Positions 26,839 through 36,335 of a stretch of DNA of 64,000 nt are shown in pieces. The notes beneath the pieces were generated by a model. It did not search any database. It worked only from the letters and a program-made list of their open reading frames with translations, and was not told the origin of the DNA. The position numbers and the translations under genes were made by a program. This DNA is from Cyanobacteria bacterium CG_2015-22_32_23. GTDB taxonomy: Bacteria > Cyanobacteriota > Cyanobacteriia > Cyanobacteriales > Cyanobacteriaceae. The stretch is from the NCBI GenBank assembly GCA_009993045.1, contig JAACUG010000074.1:1-64000 (forward strand). The letters run 5' to 3'. Each line of letters starts with the position of its first letter. Position 1 is the first letter of the stretch.

Positions 26839-26862
26839 TCCCCTACTTTGGGGACTTTTTTT
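26839..26862 (+). terminator. Intrinsic terminator after the small secreted-protein gene
   Basis: Stem TCCCC/GGGGA (26839-26843 and 26850-26854) with a six-base loop, followed by CTTTTTTTT. Confidence 0.8.
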
Positions 26863-26997
26863 TGTTTATAGGATAAAAGTGCTTTACAATAAAAGGTTGA
26901 TTAAGTTTAGCATTCAGCTATTAGAATTGAATAATTAAAAGTATTAGAAAACTTTGCTGAAAATATAGACAAATGATTTAGGAATAGGATGTATCTA

Positions 26998-27096
26998 AAA
27001 CCCGAAACCCGAAGCCTAAAACCTAAAACCTAAAACCTAAAACCTAAAACCTAAAACCTAAAACCTAAAACCTAAAACCTGAAACCTGAAACCTGA
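26998..27096. repeat. Long heptanucleotide repeat abutting the cysS start
   Basis: About fourteen copies of a 7-bp unit, AAACCTA in the centre with AAACCCG and AAACCTG variants at the edges. The array ends only three bases before the cysS ATG, so it forms the whole immediate leader and holds no Shine-Dalgarno sequence. Confidence 0.92.
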
Positions 27097-27099
27097 AAA

Positions 27100-28542
27100 A
27101 TGAATTTAACTTTATACAACACCCTCACTAATCAAGAAGAAATTTTTATCCCCGTTAATCCCCCTAAAGTTAATATGTATTGTTGCGGTATCACTGCTTA
27201 TGATTATTGTCATTTAGGTCATGCAAGAACTTGCATTGTTTGGGATGTGGTAAGATCTTATTTGATTTGGAGAGGTTACGAAGTTAAATATATTCAAAAT
27301 TTTACAGATATTGACGATAAGATTCTTAATCGTGCCAAAAATGAAAATACCACTATGGAGGCCATTTCTGAGCGCTTTATTCAGGCTTATTTTGAGGATA
27401 TGCAACGACTAAATGTTAAACCTGCTGACGCTTATCCTCGTGCGACTCATGCCCTCGATGGCATCAAAAAATTAATTTGGGAATTAGAGCAAAAAGGTTA
27501 TGCTTATGAAACTCAAGGTGATGTTTATTATTCTGTGAGTAAGTTTAAAGATTATGGTAAGTTATCAGGGCGAAAATTAGAAGATTTACAAACTGGTGCT
27601 AGTGGTAGAGTTAATCAAAGTGAAGCGGTGAAACAAGAATCTTTTGATTTTGCTTTGTGGAAATCCGCTAAACCTGATGAGCCTAGTTTTGATTCTCCTT
27701 GGGGAAAAGGGCGCCCGGGTTGGCATATCGAATGTTCAGCCATGGTGAGGGATATGTTAGGGGAAACTATTGATATTCACATGGGGGGAAATGACTTGAT
27801 TTTTCCTCACCATGAAAACGAAATTGCTCAATCGGAAGCCGTTACGGGTAAACCTTTAGCCCGTTATTGGTTACATAATGGTATGGTGAAAGTTGACGGG
27901 GAAAAAATGTCTAAATCTCTCGGAAATTTCGTTACTATTCGGGATTTATTGGCAAAATATGACCCCATGGCCATTCGTTTATTTATCCTTCAAGCTAATT
28001 ATCGTAAGCCCCTTGATTTCACTGATGAGGCTTTAAAAGCTGTAACTAATGGTTGGCATACTTTAGCAGAAGGCTTACTTTTTGGAGTTAAGTATAGAGA
28101 AATACTAAATTGGACAGAGAAAGCCAATCTTAGTTTTATTAAATCAGTTCAAGATCACTTCTGTCAAGCCGTTGATCATGATTTTAATTTTGCCGCAGGT
28201 TTAGCTATCCTCTTTGAATTAGCAAAGGATTTACGCAAGGAGGGGAATTTATTAACCCATGAGGGCAAAACCAGTCAATCTAGTCAGGAATTAGGAGATA
28301 AATGGCATACTTTAGTGAATTTAGCTCAAATTTTAGGTTTGGAAGCTCATTCTAACGAAATTGAAAATATTTCTAATGTTATTACTGAGTCAGAAATTGA
28401 GGTTTTAATTCAACAAAGGTTAGATGCTCGTCAGGCTAAAAACTATCAGGAAGGCGATCGCATCCGTGATTTGTTAAAGGACAAAGGAGTTACTTTGATT
28501 GATGCTTCTGGAGGTATCACCAAATGGCATTGGAATAATTGA
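27100..28542 (+). CDS. cysS: Cysteinyl-tRNA synthetase
   Basis: 480 residues, class I enzyme. Visible are YCCGITAYDYCHLGHART with the HIGH box and first zinc Cys, GWHIECSAM with the zinc-binding Cys, HHENEIAQSEA, and the KMSKS loop KMSKSLGNF. Length is normal. The ATG at 27100 gives the conserved LTLYNTLT start. The leader consists of a heptamer repeat, which may make expression sensitive to repeat number (inference). Confidence 0.96.
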   Translation: MNLTLYNTLTNQEEIFIPVNPPKVNMYCCGITAYDYCHLGHARTCIVWDVVRSYLIWRGYEVKYIQNFTDIDDKILNRAKNENTTMEAISERFIQAYFEDMQRLNVKPADAYPRATHALDGIKKLIWELEQKGYAYETQGDVYYSVSKFKDYGKLSGRKLEDLQTGASGRVNQSEAVKQESFDFALWKSAKPDEPSFDSPWGKGRPGWHIECSAMVRDMLGETIDIHMGGNDLIFPHHENEIAQSEAVTGKPLARYWLHNGMVKVDGEKMSKSLGNFVTIRDLLAKYDPMAIRLFILQANYRKPLDFTDEALKAVTNGWHTLAEGLLFGVKYREILNWTEKANLSFIKSVQDHFCQAVDHDFNFAAGLAILFELAKDLRKEGNLLTHEGKTSQSSQELGDKWHTLVNLAQILGLEAHSNEIENISNVITESEIEVLIQQRLDARQAKNYQEGDRIRDLLKDKGVTLIDASGGITKWHWNN

Positions 28543-28736
28543 TGATAGTGACTGTCTTACCTAATAGATCAAATATTGTATTGTTAACCACATAATTTAT
28601 AATGAGAATAACGGCTAAGTAAGTATTGTTAATATTTGATATTATTTAGCTGTTTTATTTATTAATTATTAAACAAAAAGCTAATATTTATTATTGATTA
28701 TTAGTAATAGAACGTCACTATTCCCTATGATAAACC

Positions 28737-31700
28737 ATGAAAAGTAAGACAAACTTTGTTGATCTTTCATTATTTGTTCTCATTATTTTAGCGTACTTAG
28801 GTAACTATTTAAAATTACCTTTATTTTTTGGTGTTGATTTTATTTTTGGCTCAATTTTTGTGTGGTTAGTTACTTATTTTTATGGAAGTTTATGGGGGGT
28901 AGTAACAGGTTTTCTTAGTAGTATTTGTACTTGGTTTTTGTGGGGGCATCCTTATGCCATAATTGTTTATACTCTTGAGACAATTTTTGTTAGTTATTTT
29001 TGGCGTAGAAAAAGTCAAAATTTAGTTTTAATTAATATTCTTTACTGGTTATTTATTGGTACTCCTCTTGTTAGTTTTATTTACTTAAATATTTTAAAAG
29101 TTTCGGTATTAGGGGTAACTTTAATTATTTTAAAACAATCAATAAATAGTCTTTTTAACGTTATAATTGCTAGTCTGATTATTAATTATATTCCGATACA
29201 AAAAATTATAAAAAAAGAACAAAAAAAAATAGTATTATCTTTTCAGGAAAATTTATTTAATCTATTTATAAGTTTTATTTTAATTACGACTCTTACTATT
29301 ACTATTTTTAATAGTTATCATCAAATTAATGAAATTGATAAACAAATTGTTAGAGAATTAAATAATAAAACAGAACAGTTATACAAAACTTTTATTAGTT
29401 GGTATAATGTTCATCTAAAAGCGATGGCGGAAATAGCTTCTATCACAGATAAGAATATTTTAGAACATCAATTAGTAACGACTACTAATATCTTTAATGA
29501 TTTTCAGGAATTATTTATCACCAATAAAGAAGGAATTATTATTGCTAGTTATCCGAATCAAAATCAACTAGGGAAATCAATTATTGATTTACATTCTCAT
29601 AGTTTAAATGAGTTTCAGATAGTCAAAGAAAGTAAAAAACCTATTTTAACAAATATTCATCAAGAGAACCTTAAACAAGAAAGTCATGTAGGTTTTATTT
29701 ATCCTATTACTGATAATAATAATCAATGGAATGGTTTTGTTTATGGTGGTTTTTCTAGTAAACAAATTAGTAATTTTCTTAATTTAGATAATATTGAAAA
29801 AAATACAGATGTCTTTATTTTAGATAATAAAAATCAAATCATTGCTAGTAATAATTTAACCGCTAATCAAAATGATATTGACTCTAATGATCATGAGATA
29901 CGCCCGTTACAAGCTAATATTTATCAATGGCTACCTATTCAAGCAGGAATGCCTATTATGTCGAGATGGAGTAAATCATTTTATGTTCAAAAATTAGCTA
30001 TTAATGATGTTTCTTGGTCAATTTTCGTTAAGATTAAAACTGAACCTTTTATTCATCAATTACAATCAGAATATATTAATTCTTTAGGTATTCTTTATCT
30101 TACTATTATTATTGCTTTTTTCTTAGCCTATCGAGTTAGTCGAAAATTGGTTAAACCTTTAGATAAGTTAAAAAATATTACCAGTCATTTATCCGATGAA
30201 ATTATCGAAAATGAAAGTTTTCTTTGGGAAAAAACTAATATCAAGGAATTAGAAATATTAGCAGAAAATTATTATTTAATGATTCAAACTCTACACAATA
30301 AATTTGTTGAATTAGAAGATTCACGCAAAAATTTAATGGTAAAAGTGGAAGAAAGAACGAAACAATTAATTTTAAAGACAAAAAAATTAGAAGAGGAAAT
30401 AGAGAACAAAAAAGTAATTGAAAATTCGTTACGGGAAACAGAGGCACGTTATGATTTGGCGGTTTCGGGTACTAATGATGGTATTTGGGATTGGGATTTA
30501 AACACTAATAAAGTTTATTATTCTCCAGCGTGGATGCGCATTATTGGTTATGAAGATAATCCTTTGCCAGATAATATTGATAGTTGGTTACATCAAATTC
30601 ATGAGGATGATTTAGAACAAAATTTACAGGATATTAACTTATCAGCTTTTAATCCAGGGCAACTATATCAAAATATACATCGTTTAAAACATAAAAATGG
30701 TGAATATATTTGGGTTTTAGCTAAGGGTAAACGAGACAGTGATGCTCAAAAACAAGCATCTCGTTTAGTAGGTACAATTACTGATATAACCAAAACTATA
30801 AAAGTAGAGCAAGAGTTACAACTAGCAAAAGAACAAGCAGAAGCAGCTAATCGGGCTAAAAGTGAGTTTTTGGCGACTATGAGTCACGAAATACGAACTC
30901 CCATGAATGCGGTTATTGGCATGACAGGATTATTATTAGATACTAATCTTGATAGTGAACAAAGAGAGTTTGCTGAAATTATCCGTACTAGCGGTGATAA
31001 TCTCTTAACTATTATTAATGATATTCTCGATTTTTCTAAAATAGAATCTGGAAAGTTAGAGTTAGAATCTCAACCTTTTTCCATTAATACGGTGGTAGAA
31101 GAATGTTTCGATTTATTAGCACCTAAAGCGATAAGTAAGAATATCGAATTGATTTATTTTATCGCCCAAGAAATTCCTTTTAGTATCAATGGTGATGTCA
31201 CTCGTTTACGGCAAATTTTGGTTAATTTAGTTAATAATGCCATTAAATTTACTAAAAGTGGTGAAATTGTTTTATCTGTAGGAGTTTATCGTACTGTTAT
31301 TATTAATAATCATGTTACTGAATATGAATTAATCTTTACGGTGAAAGATACGGGAATCGGTATTCCTGCCAGTCGTATGGATAAATTATTTAAGGCTTTT
31401 TCTCAAGTGGATGCTTCTACTACTCGCAACTATGGCGGTACAGGGTTAGGATTAGCTATCTGTAAGCGGTTAGTGACAATGATGAAGGGTACTATATGGG
31501 TAGAAAGTAAAGGTAATTTAGCAGGGGAAATTCCTCCTGACTGGCAAATTTCTTCTAAAATTGAAGACAAAGGTTCAATGTTCTGTTTTACGGTTAAAAC
31601 TCAAGTTTCTAATTTTTCTTTAGCTAATAATTCTCCTCATCGTCAGGTTTTAAGTGGCAAAAAAGTATTAATTGTGGATGATAATGACACCAATCGCCAA

Positions 31701-32894
31701 GTATTAATGATTCAGTGTCATAACTTAGGCATGGAAACCATTGTTACTTCTTCGGGAAAAGAAGCATTATCCATGCTTAAAAATCAGCAACCCCTTGATT
31801 TAGCTATTTTAGATATGCAAATGCCTTCTATGGATGGTGTTAGTTTAGGTAAACAAATTCGTTTATTATCTGAGTATCAAAATTTACCGTTGATTTTATT
31901 GAGTTCTATTGGTAATCTGGAAATACAAAATTCTGTGAAAGAAGTTAATTGGTGGGCAACTTTGAGCAAACCTATTAAACAGTCTCAATTATCAGATATT
32001 TTAGTCAAAATTTGTCAAAAACAAAATCATTATCAAAAATCTTTTACTTCGGTTTTACCTTCTTCTACTTTTGAGAATATTGCTAATATCGCACCTTTAA
32101 AAATTCTCATCGCTGAAGATAATGTTATCAATCAAAAAGTTATTACTAATATTCTTAAGCGTTTAGGTTATCGTGCTGATGTGGTTGCTGATGGCTTGGA
32201 AGTGTTAGAGACTCTTCGTCGTCAATGTTACGATCTTATTCTTATGGATGTACAAATGCCCGAAATGGATGGTTTAACTGCCACTCGTCATATTCGCACT
32301 TTTTGGAATACTCCTAATAATAATTTTTATGGTAATCCTCCTTATATTATTGCCATGACGGCTAATGCTAGAGAAGGCGATCGCCAAATTTGTTTAGCGG
32401 CAGGAATGGATGATTATTTATCAAAACCAGTGAGAGTGGAAAGTTTAGTACAAAAATTAAAAAATTTGAAAAAAAGTAACTCAGTTTCAGACATAATGAA
32501 TAATATACAAATAGAACCGAAATCAGAGAAAATAATGACTTCATTAGACTCAAAAGTGATTACACAATTAAGGGAAATGATAGGGGAGGAAGAATTTGAA
32601 GAGGTTTTCGCCGATTTAATGAATGCTTATTTAGAAGACACTCCAAAATTAATACAAGGTTTAGTTAATGGGTTAAAAAATGAAGATAGACAGGAAATTA
32701 AAATAAATGCTCACACCCTAAAATCTAGTAGTGAAAGTTTAGGGGCGATGAAATTATCTCAATTATCAAAAGAAGTAGAACATTGTATGATTAAAGGGAA
32801 TCTGAAAAAACCCACTATTTTAATCCCTCAAATTTTAGAAGAATATAACAAAGTTGAGAATTTAATGCGTCAAGAATTAAGTAAATTAAATTAA
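28737..32894 (+). CDS. Hybrid sensor histidine kinase with two receivers and HPt
   Basis: 1385 residues. About five membrane helices occupy residues 1-155. A sixth near 175-195 leads to an extracytoplasmic Cache-like sensor (about 200-440), closed by a helix near 450. HAMP-like and coiled regions follow, then PAS (about 570-690) and HisKA with phospho-accepting His717 in MSHEIRTPMN. HATPase follows (GTGIGIP-like DTGIGIP and GGTGLGLA). Two receivers carry Asp1026 (ILDMQMP) and Asp1171 (LMDVQMPEMDG), and an HPt domain has His1326 (NAHTLKSSS). A complete phosphorelay in one chain; the signal and output partner are unknown. Its stop overlaps the converging gene by 4 bp. Confidence 0.92.
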   Translation: MKSKTNFVDLSLFVLIILAYLGNYLKLPLFFGVDFIFGSIFVWLVTYFYGSLWGVVTGFLSSICTWFLWGHPYAIIVYTLETIFVSYFWRRKSQNLVLINILYWLFIGTPLVSFIYLNILKVSVLGVTLIILKQSINSLFNVIIASLIINYIPIQKIIKKEQKKIVLSFQENLFNLFISFILITTLTITIFNSYHQINEIDKQIVRELNNKTEQLYKTFISWYNVHLKAMAEIASITDKNILEHQLVTTTNIFNDFQELFITNKEGIIIASYPNQNQLGKSIIDLHSHSLNEFQIVKESKKPILTNIHQENLKQESHVGFIYPITDNNNQWNGFVYGGFSSKQISNFLNLDNIEKNTDVFILDNKNQIIASNNLTANQNDIDSNDHEIRPLQANIYQWLPIQAGMPIMSRWSKSFYVQKLAINDVSWSIFVKIKTEPFIHQLQSEYINSLGILYLTIIIAFFLAYRVSRKLVKPLDKLKNITSHLSDEIIENESFLWEKTNIKELEILAENYYLMIQTLHNKFVELEDSRKNLMVKVEERTKQLILKTKKLEEEIENKKVIENSLRETEARYDLAVSGTNDGIWDWDLNTNKVYYSPAWMRIIGYEDNPLPDNIDSWLHQIHEDDLEQNLQDINLSAFNPGQLYQNIHRLKHKNGEYIWVLAKGKRDSDAQKQASRLVGTITDITKTIKVEQELQLAKEQAEAANRAKSEFLATMSHEIRTPMNAVIGMTGLLLDTNLDSEQREFAEIIRTSGDNLLTIINDILDFSKIESGKLELESQPFSINTVVEECFDLLAPKAISKNIELIYFIAQEIPFSINGDVTRLRQILVNLVNNAIKFTKSGEIVLSVGVYRTVIINNHVTEYELIFTVKDTGIGIPASRMDKLFKAFSQVDASTTRNYGGTGLGLAICKRLVTMMKGTIWVESKGNLAGEIPPDWQISSKIEDKGSMFCFTVKTQVSNFSLANNSPHRQVLSGKKVLIVDDNDTNRQVLMIQCHNLGMETIVTSSGKEALSMLKNQQPLDLAILDMQMPSMDGVSLGKQIRLLSEYQNLPLILLSSIGNLEIQNSVKEVNWWATLSKPIKQSQLSDILVKICQKQNHYQKSFTSVLPSSTFENIANIAPLKILIAEDNVINQKVITNILKRLGYRADVVADGLEVLETLRRQCYDLILMDVQMPEMDGLTATRHIRTFWNTPNNNFYGNPPYIIAMTANAREGDRQICLAAGMDDYLSKPVRVESLVQKLKNLKKSNSVSDIMNNIQIEPKSEKIMTSLDSKVITQLREMIGEEEFEEVFADLMNAYLEDTPKLIQGLVNGLKNEDRQEIKINAHTLKSSSESLGAMKLSQLSKEVEHCMIKGNLKKPTILIPQILEEYNKVENLMRQELSKLN

Positions 32895-33478
32895 GGATTA
32901 ACCATAGTTTTCAACCATTGATTATTTTCCATAAGCTCATAAATACATCGATTTTGAGGATTTCCTTTCAATTCTAAATGATCAACTTTTTGTGGATTTA
33001 ATAATAATAAACAAAAATTAGATATAGGCTTTTTTTCTTCTATTTCATTAATAATTATTGCTGGATTTTCTGTTAATAATTCTCTCGGATTTGCCCAGTA
33101 AAACTGCTCTTTTGCGTTTATACTTAATTTTTCCCATACTTTTTCACGCTCAGATAATAAATTTTTATCTTGACAAATTTCCGTAATTAATGTTATTTTT
33201 CCCTTGATTCTAAATTGTTCTCTTGTTTTAGCAAAATACCAACAAATTTCACTAGAAGAATTATTAGTTAAATGAGTAAATTTTTCACTGCGAATATCAG
33301 TAATAATTTTTACCTGATTACTATTATCTAAAAAACCTCTAAAAACTACCATTCTATTAGTAGGAAAACCATCCTCACTTATGGTTGCTAAAGAAAAATA
33401 ACGACTAAATATTTGTGATCGATTACGATGTAATGCTCTTTGTAACAACGTTCTCCAAGGTGCTAAAATTTCAGACAT
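32891..33478 (-). CDS. FMN-binding pyridoxamine 5'-phosphate oxidase-like protein (Alr4036 type)
   Basis: 195 residues. FSLATISEDGFPTNRMVVFRGF at about 27-48 and EICWYFAKTREQFRIKGKI at about 88-106 fit the split-barrel flavin-binding family represented by Nostoc Alr4036. Closely related proteins bind FMN; enzymatic activity on pyridoxamine phosphate is not established for this subgroup. ATG at 33478. It converges with the hybrid kinase gene with a 4-bp overlap. Confidence 0.8.
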   Translation of the reverse strand: MSEILAPWRTLLQRALHRNRSQIFSRYFSLATISEDGFPTNRMVVFRGFLDNSNQVKIITDIRSEKFTHLTNNSSSEICWYFAKTREQFRIKGKITLITEICQDKNLLSEREKVWEKLSINAKEQFYWANPRELLTENPAIIINEIEEKKPISNFCLLLLNPQKVDHLELKGNPQNRCIYELMENNQWLKTMVNP

Positions 33479-33631
33479 AAATAGAGTTTACTGAATAAAT
33501 AGAAAATCTTTTCAAATAAAGTATTGATAATTAAAAATATAGCAATTTTAAGTCATTGGTGAATAATCAAGATTAAAAAATAAATCTGTAAATTTTACTA
33601 TACCGTCAAAAACCTGATACCTAAAACTCAT

Positions 33632-33763
33632 ATCTTGCACCCCATGACTAGGGGGAGTAATGAGTAAGAAGTAATGAGTAATGAGTTTCAGAATTGATAC
33701 TAACCGCTATAAAATTGATTACCTCACTTTAGAGTATTAAGTATTTTTGTTCTGGTGCAAGAT
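33632..33763. mobile_element. MITE-like element, copy 1
   Basis: Terminal inverted repeats ATCTTGCACC (33632-33641) and GGTGCAAGAT (33754-33763) enclose AT-rich DNA with GAGTAATGAGTAA repeats. The same internal motifs and a CTTGCAC terminus occur in the element at 43601-43704. No transposase is present. It accounts for part of the 449-bp gap 33479-33927; the rest is AT-rich upstream sequence of the GH57 gene. Confidence 0.6.
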
Positions 33764-33927
33764 CTCAGTAAAAGAAATATTAAGTTTTCTAAATAAAGGT
33801 AAAATAATATTAAATTAAGTTATAAAAAATAAGAAAAAATGTTCATTAAATGTAAGGTAAAATAAGGCACAAAAGAGAACAAAAAATTAAAAAATCTCTT
33901 AAGTTATTCCCTCACAAAAAAATATTT

Positions 33928-35388
33928 ATGATTGCCACAACAGAATCAAAAACCTTTGTCTTATTTCCTCCTATCAGTGGTAATGAAGCAAAAATATCAG
34001 CTTTAGTTAACAATAATAACCAAGTATATTTACCTAAAACTAATCTCAAATTAGAACACATAAAATCTGGATTTGCCTGTGCTTTACATATGCACCAACC
34101 CACCATTCCAGCAGGAGAAAATGGAGCGTTAATCTGTAATTTACAGCAGATGTTTAATAATCAAGGTGACGGTGATAACCATAACGCTAGTGTTTTTGCT
34201 TGGTGTTATAGTCGTATGGGTGAATTTATCCCTCAATTAGTTGCTGATGGTTGTAACCCTCGCATCATGTTAGATTATTCGGGCAATTTACTCTGGGGTT
34301 TACAGCAAATGGAGCGTAATGATGTTATTGATAATCTCAAAACCATTACTTGCCATCGCCAATATCAGCCTTATGTAGAGTGGTTAGGTACAATGTGGTC
34401 TCACGCCGTCGCACCTTCAACTCCAATTCCCGATTTAAAATTACAAATTCAAGCATGGCAACATCATTTTGCTTCTATTTTCGGTGAAGAAGCCTTATCA
34501 CGGGTAAAAGGTTTTTCTCCTCCTGAAATGCACCTTCCTAACCATCCTGACACTTTTTATGAATATGTTAAAGCGCTTAAAGATTGCGGTTATCGTTGGT
34601 TATTAGTTCAAGAACATACCGTTGAAAATATCGATGGTTCAGGGCTAGATCATAGACAAAAATATATACCTAATCGTTTAGTGGCCAAAAATTCCAGAGG
34701 AGAAGTTATTAGTATTACAGCTTTAATTAAAACTCAGGGCTCAGATACAAAATTAGTGGCACAAATGCAACCTTATCATGAAGCGAAAACTTTAGGCAAA
34801 CAAGACATTAAAGGTGTTTCTATTCCTTCTTGTGTTAGTCAAATTGCTGACGGTGAAAACGGTGGCGTGATGATGAATGAGTTTCCTCGTGGTTTTCAAC
34901 CTTTATGGTATGATCTTAAAAATGGTAGCGATGTCGTGGGCTTTAATGGTACAGAATATCTTGAGTTAGTGGAAGCTAACGGCATTCACCCTGAAGATTA
35001 TCCTATATGTCAACCAGTGGGGCAACATAAAATTTGGGCAAAAGTTGGCTATAATATCACTCCTGCTACGGTAGAAAGTGCCATCGCCGATCTTAATCAA
35101 AATGATCATCAATTCCACATGGATGGCGCATCATGGACAAATGATTTAAGCTGGGTAAAAGGTTATGAAAATGTCCTTGAGCCGATGAATAAATTAAGTG
35201 CTATGTTTCATCAAAAATATGATCGTTTAGTAGCAGAAGATCCCACTGTAACACAAAGAGCAGATTATCAAGAAGCCTTACTTTATAATTTATTATTACA
35301 AACAAGCTGTTTCCGTTATTGGGGACAAGGAATATGGACAGATTACGCCCGTGAGTTATACCGTCGGGGGGAAGAACTTTGTAAATAA
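33928..35388 (+). CDS. Glycoside hydrolase family 57-like protein
   Basis: 486 residues. CALHMHQPTIPAG near residue 52 carries the HxHQP-type motif of GH57, followed by RIMLDYSGNLLWGLQQ and, further on, KGFSPPEMHLPNHPDTFYEYVKALKDCGYRWLLVQEHTVE, where the acidic and His residues of the barrel are expected. Relatives act on alpha-glucans (amylase, branching or pullulan-type), but the specific activity of this cyanobacterial subgroup is not certain. The first 45 residues are not part of the core. Possible link to glycogen metabolism is inferred. Confidence 0.8.
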   Translation: MIATTESKTFVLFPPISGNEAKISALVNNNNQVYLPKTNLKLEHIKSGFACALHMHQPTIPAGENGALICNLQQMFNNQGDGDNHNASVFAWCYSRMGEFIPQLVADGCNPRIMLDYSGNLLWGLQQMERNDVIDNLKTITCHRQYQPYVEWLGTMWSHAVAPSTPIPDLKLQIQAWQHHFASIFGEEALSRVKGFSPPEMHLPNHPDTFYEYVKALKDCGYRWLLVQEHTVENIDGSGLDHRQKYIPNRLVAKNSRGEVISITALIKTQGSDTKLVAQMQPYHEAKTLGKQDIKGVSIPSCVSQIADGENGGVMMNEFPRGFQPLWYDLKNGSDVVGFNGTEYLELVEANGIHPEDYPICQPVGQHKIWAKVGYNITPATVESAIADLNQNDHQFHMDGASWTNDLSWVKGYENVLEPMNKLSAMFHQKYDRLVAEDPTVTQRADYQEALLYNLLLQTSCFRYWGQGIWTDYARELYRRGEELCK

Positions 35389-35424
35389 TTTATAACACAA
35401 AAAGCTATATATTTCTAAAAAGAA

Positions 35425-36015
35425 TTAACCTTTCCAAATAATCTCATCTTTTAAATCTTCCTCATCCATAGTGATTTTTTCATGAATAGTCAAATCATAG
35501 TAACTGTTGTGGGTTGTTACTTGAGATTGAGTGGAAAGAATAGTTTTTTCATGGTTTTCGACAATTGTAGCTCTTTTAGAATTTATAGTAGTTTTGTCAA
35601 GATATTGAATCGCATTTGTATCAATACCTTCTGGAGCAAAATGTGTAAGAAAAAAAGTCAAAGTTTCTTGTTTAATATATCCTTTTAAAACTGCTAAAGA
35701 GCCGAATTTTATCCCTAATTGTTCTTGCTCATCAAGGATTGCTTTTATATCTTTTTCTTTCAATAATCCAGCTTCAATAAAATAATAACCCATTCGTTGT
35801 TTTTTGTCATCACAAGCTAATTGTTTGATCTTTTCCGCAAAAAAATCCGCCGTTTGTTGATCAATCCAACCATGAAGGGCGAGAATTTCTCCTAATTTTA
35901 AATGAGTATAAATACTTTGTTCAATCAATGCCACATGAATTTGGCCACTATTAATTAATCCAGCTTCTTCTAAAATTTCTCCTACAGGTTTTTTGATTAA
36001 GATATGTTTTGACAT
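35425..36015 (-). CDS. Protein with two MshEN/GspE-N-like repeats
   Basis: 196 residues. Two related segments, about 10-65 (VGEILEEAGLINSGQIHVALIEQ...LGEILALHGWIDQQTADFF) and 75-130 (MGYYFIEAGLLKEKDIKAILDEQ...FGSLAVLKGYIKQETLTFF), resemble the N-terminal domain of type II secretion/type IV pilus ATPases, which in MshE binds cyclic di-GMP. No ATPase domain follows; the C-terminal 65 residues are polar and acidic. It may be a stand-alone second-messenger sensor or a pilus accessory protein; this is inference. Confidence 0.6.
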   Translation of the reverse strand: MSKHILIKKPVGEILEEAGLINSGQIHVALIEQSIYTHLKLGEILALHGWIDQQTADFFAEKIKQLACDDKKQRMGYYFIEAGLLKEKDIKAILDEQEQLGIKFGSLAVLKGYIKQETLTFFLTHFAPEGIDTNAIQYLDKTTINSKRATIVENHEKTILSTQSQVTTHNSYYDLTIHEKITMDEEDLKDEIIWKG

Positions 36016-36335
36016 AATTATTTGTTTTAAAATATTAGTGTAAAAATTTGATTTCTTAAAAATATATTAATTAATTTATATATTATTACATTTTTTTAAA
36101 ACTTAAATTAAAGTTAACAATTTGATAAAAATAACCGAAATTAATTGTTATAAATCGAAAATTTAGTTTAATAAACTTAATAATTGAAAAATAAATATTC
36201 AGAAGATTTAGGTTGACAAAAACCTGTGATTATCTAATTTACAGACTATAATTAAGAAAAGACTATTTATTATCAGGAACTTTTAAAATTTTTATCAGTC
36301 AACAAAATTAAGTATTTTCATATATTTTGATTATC
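36016..36335. other. Divergent intergenic region
   Basis: 320 bp, AT-rich with many homopolymer A and T runs, between the MshEN-like gene (minus) and the M48 protease gene (plus). It should hold both promoters; no repeat or short gene stands out. Confidence 0.5.

Noticed and set aside
26998-27096. Telomere-like or CRISPR repeat
   Set aside because: Heptamers without spacers inside a chromosome between ordinary genes; fits cyanobacterial short tandem repeats.
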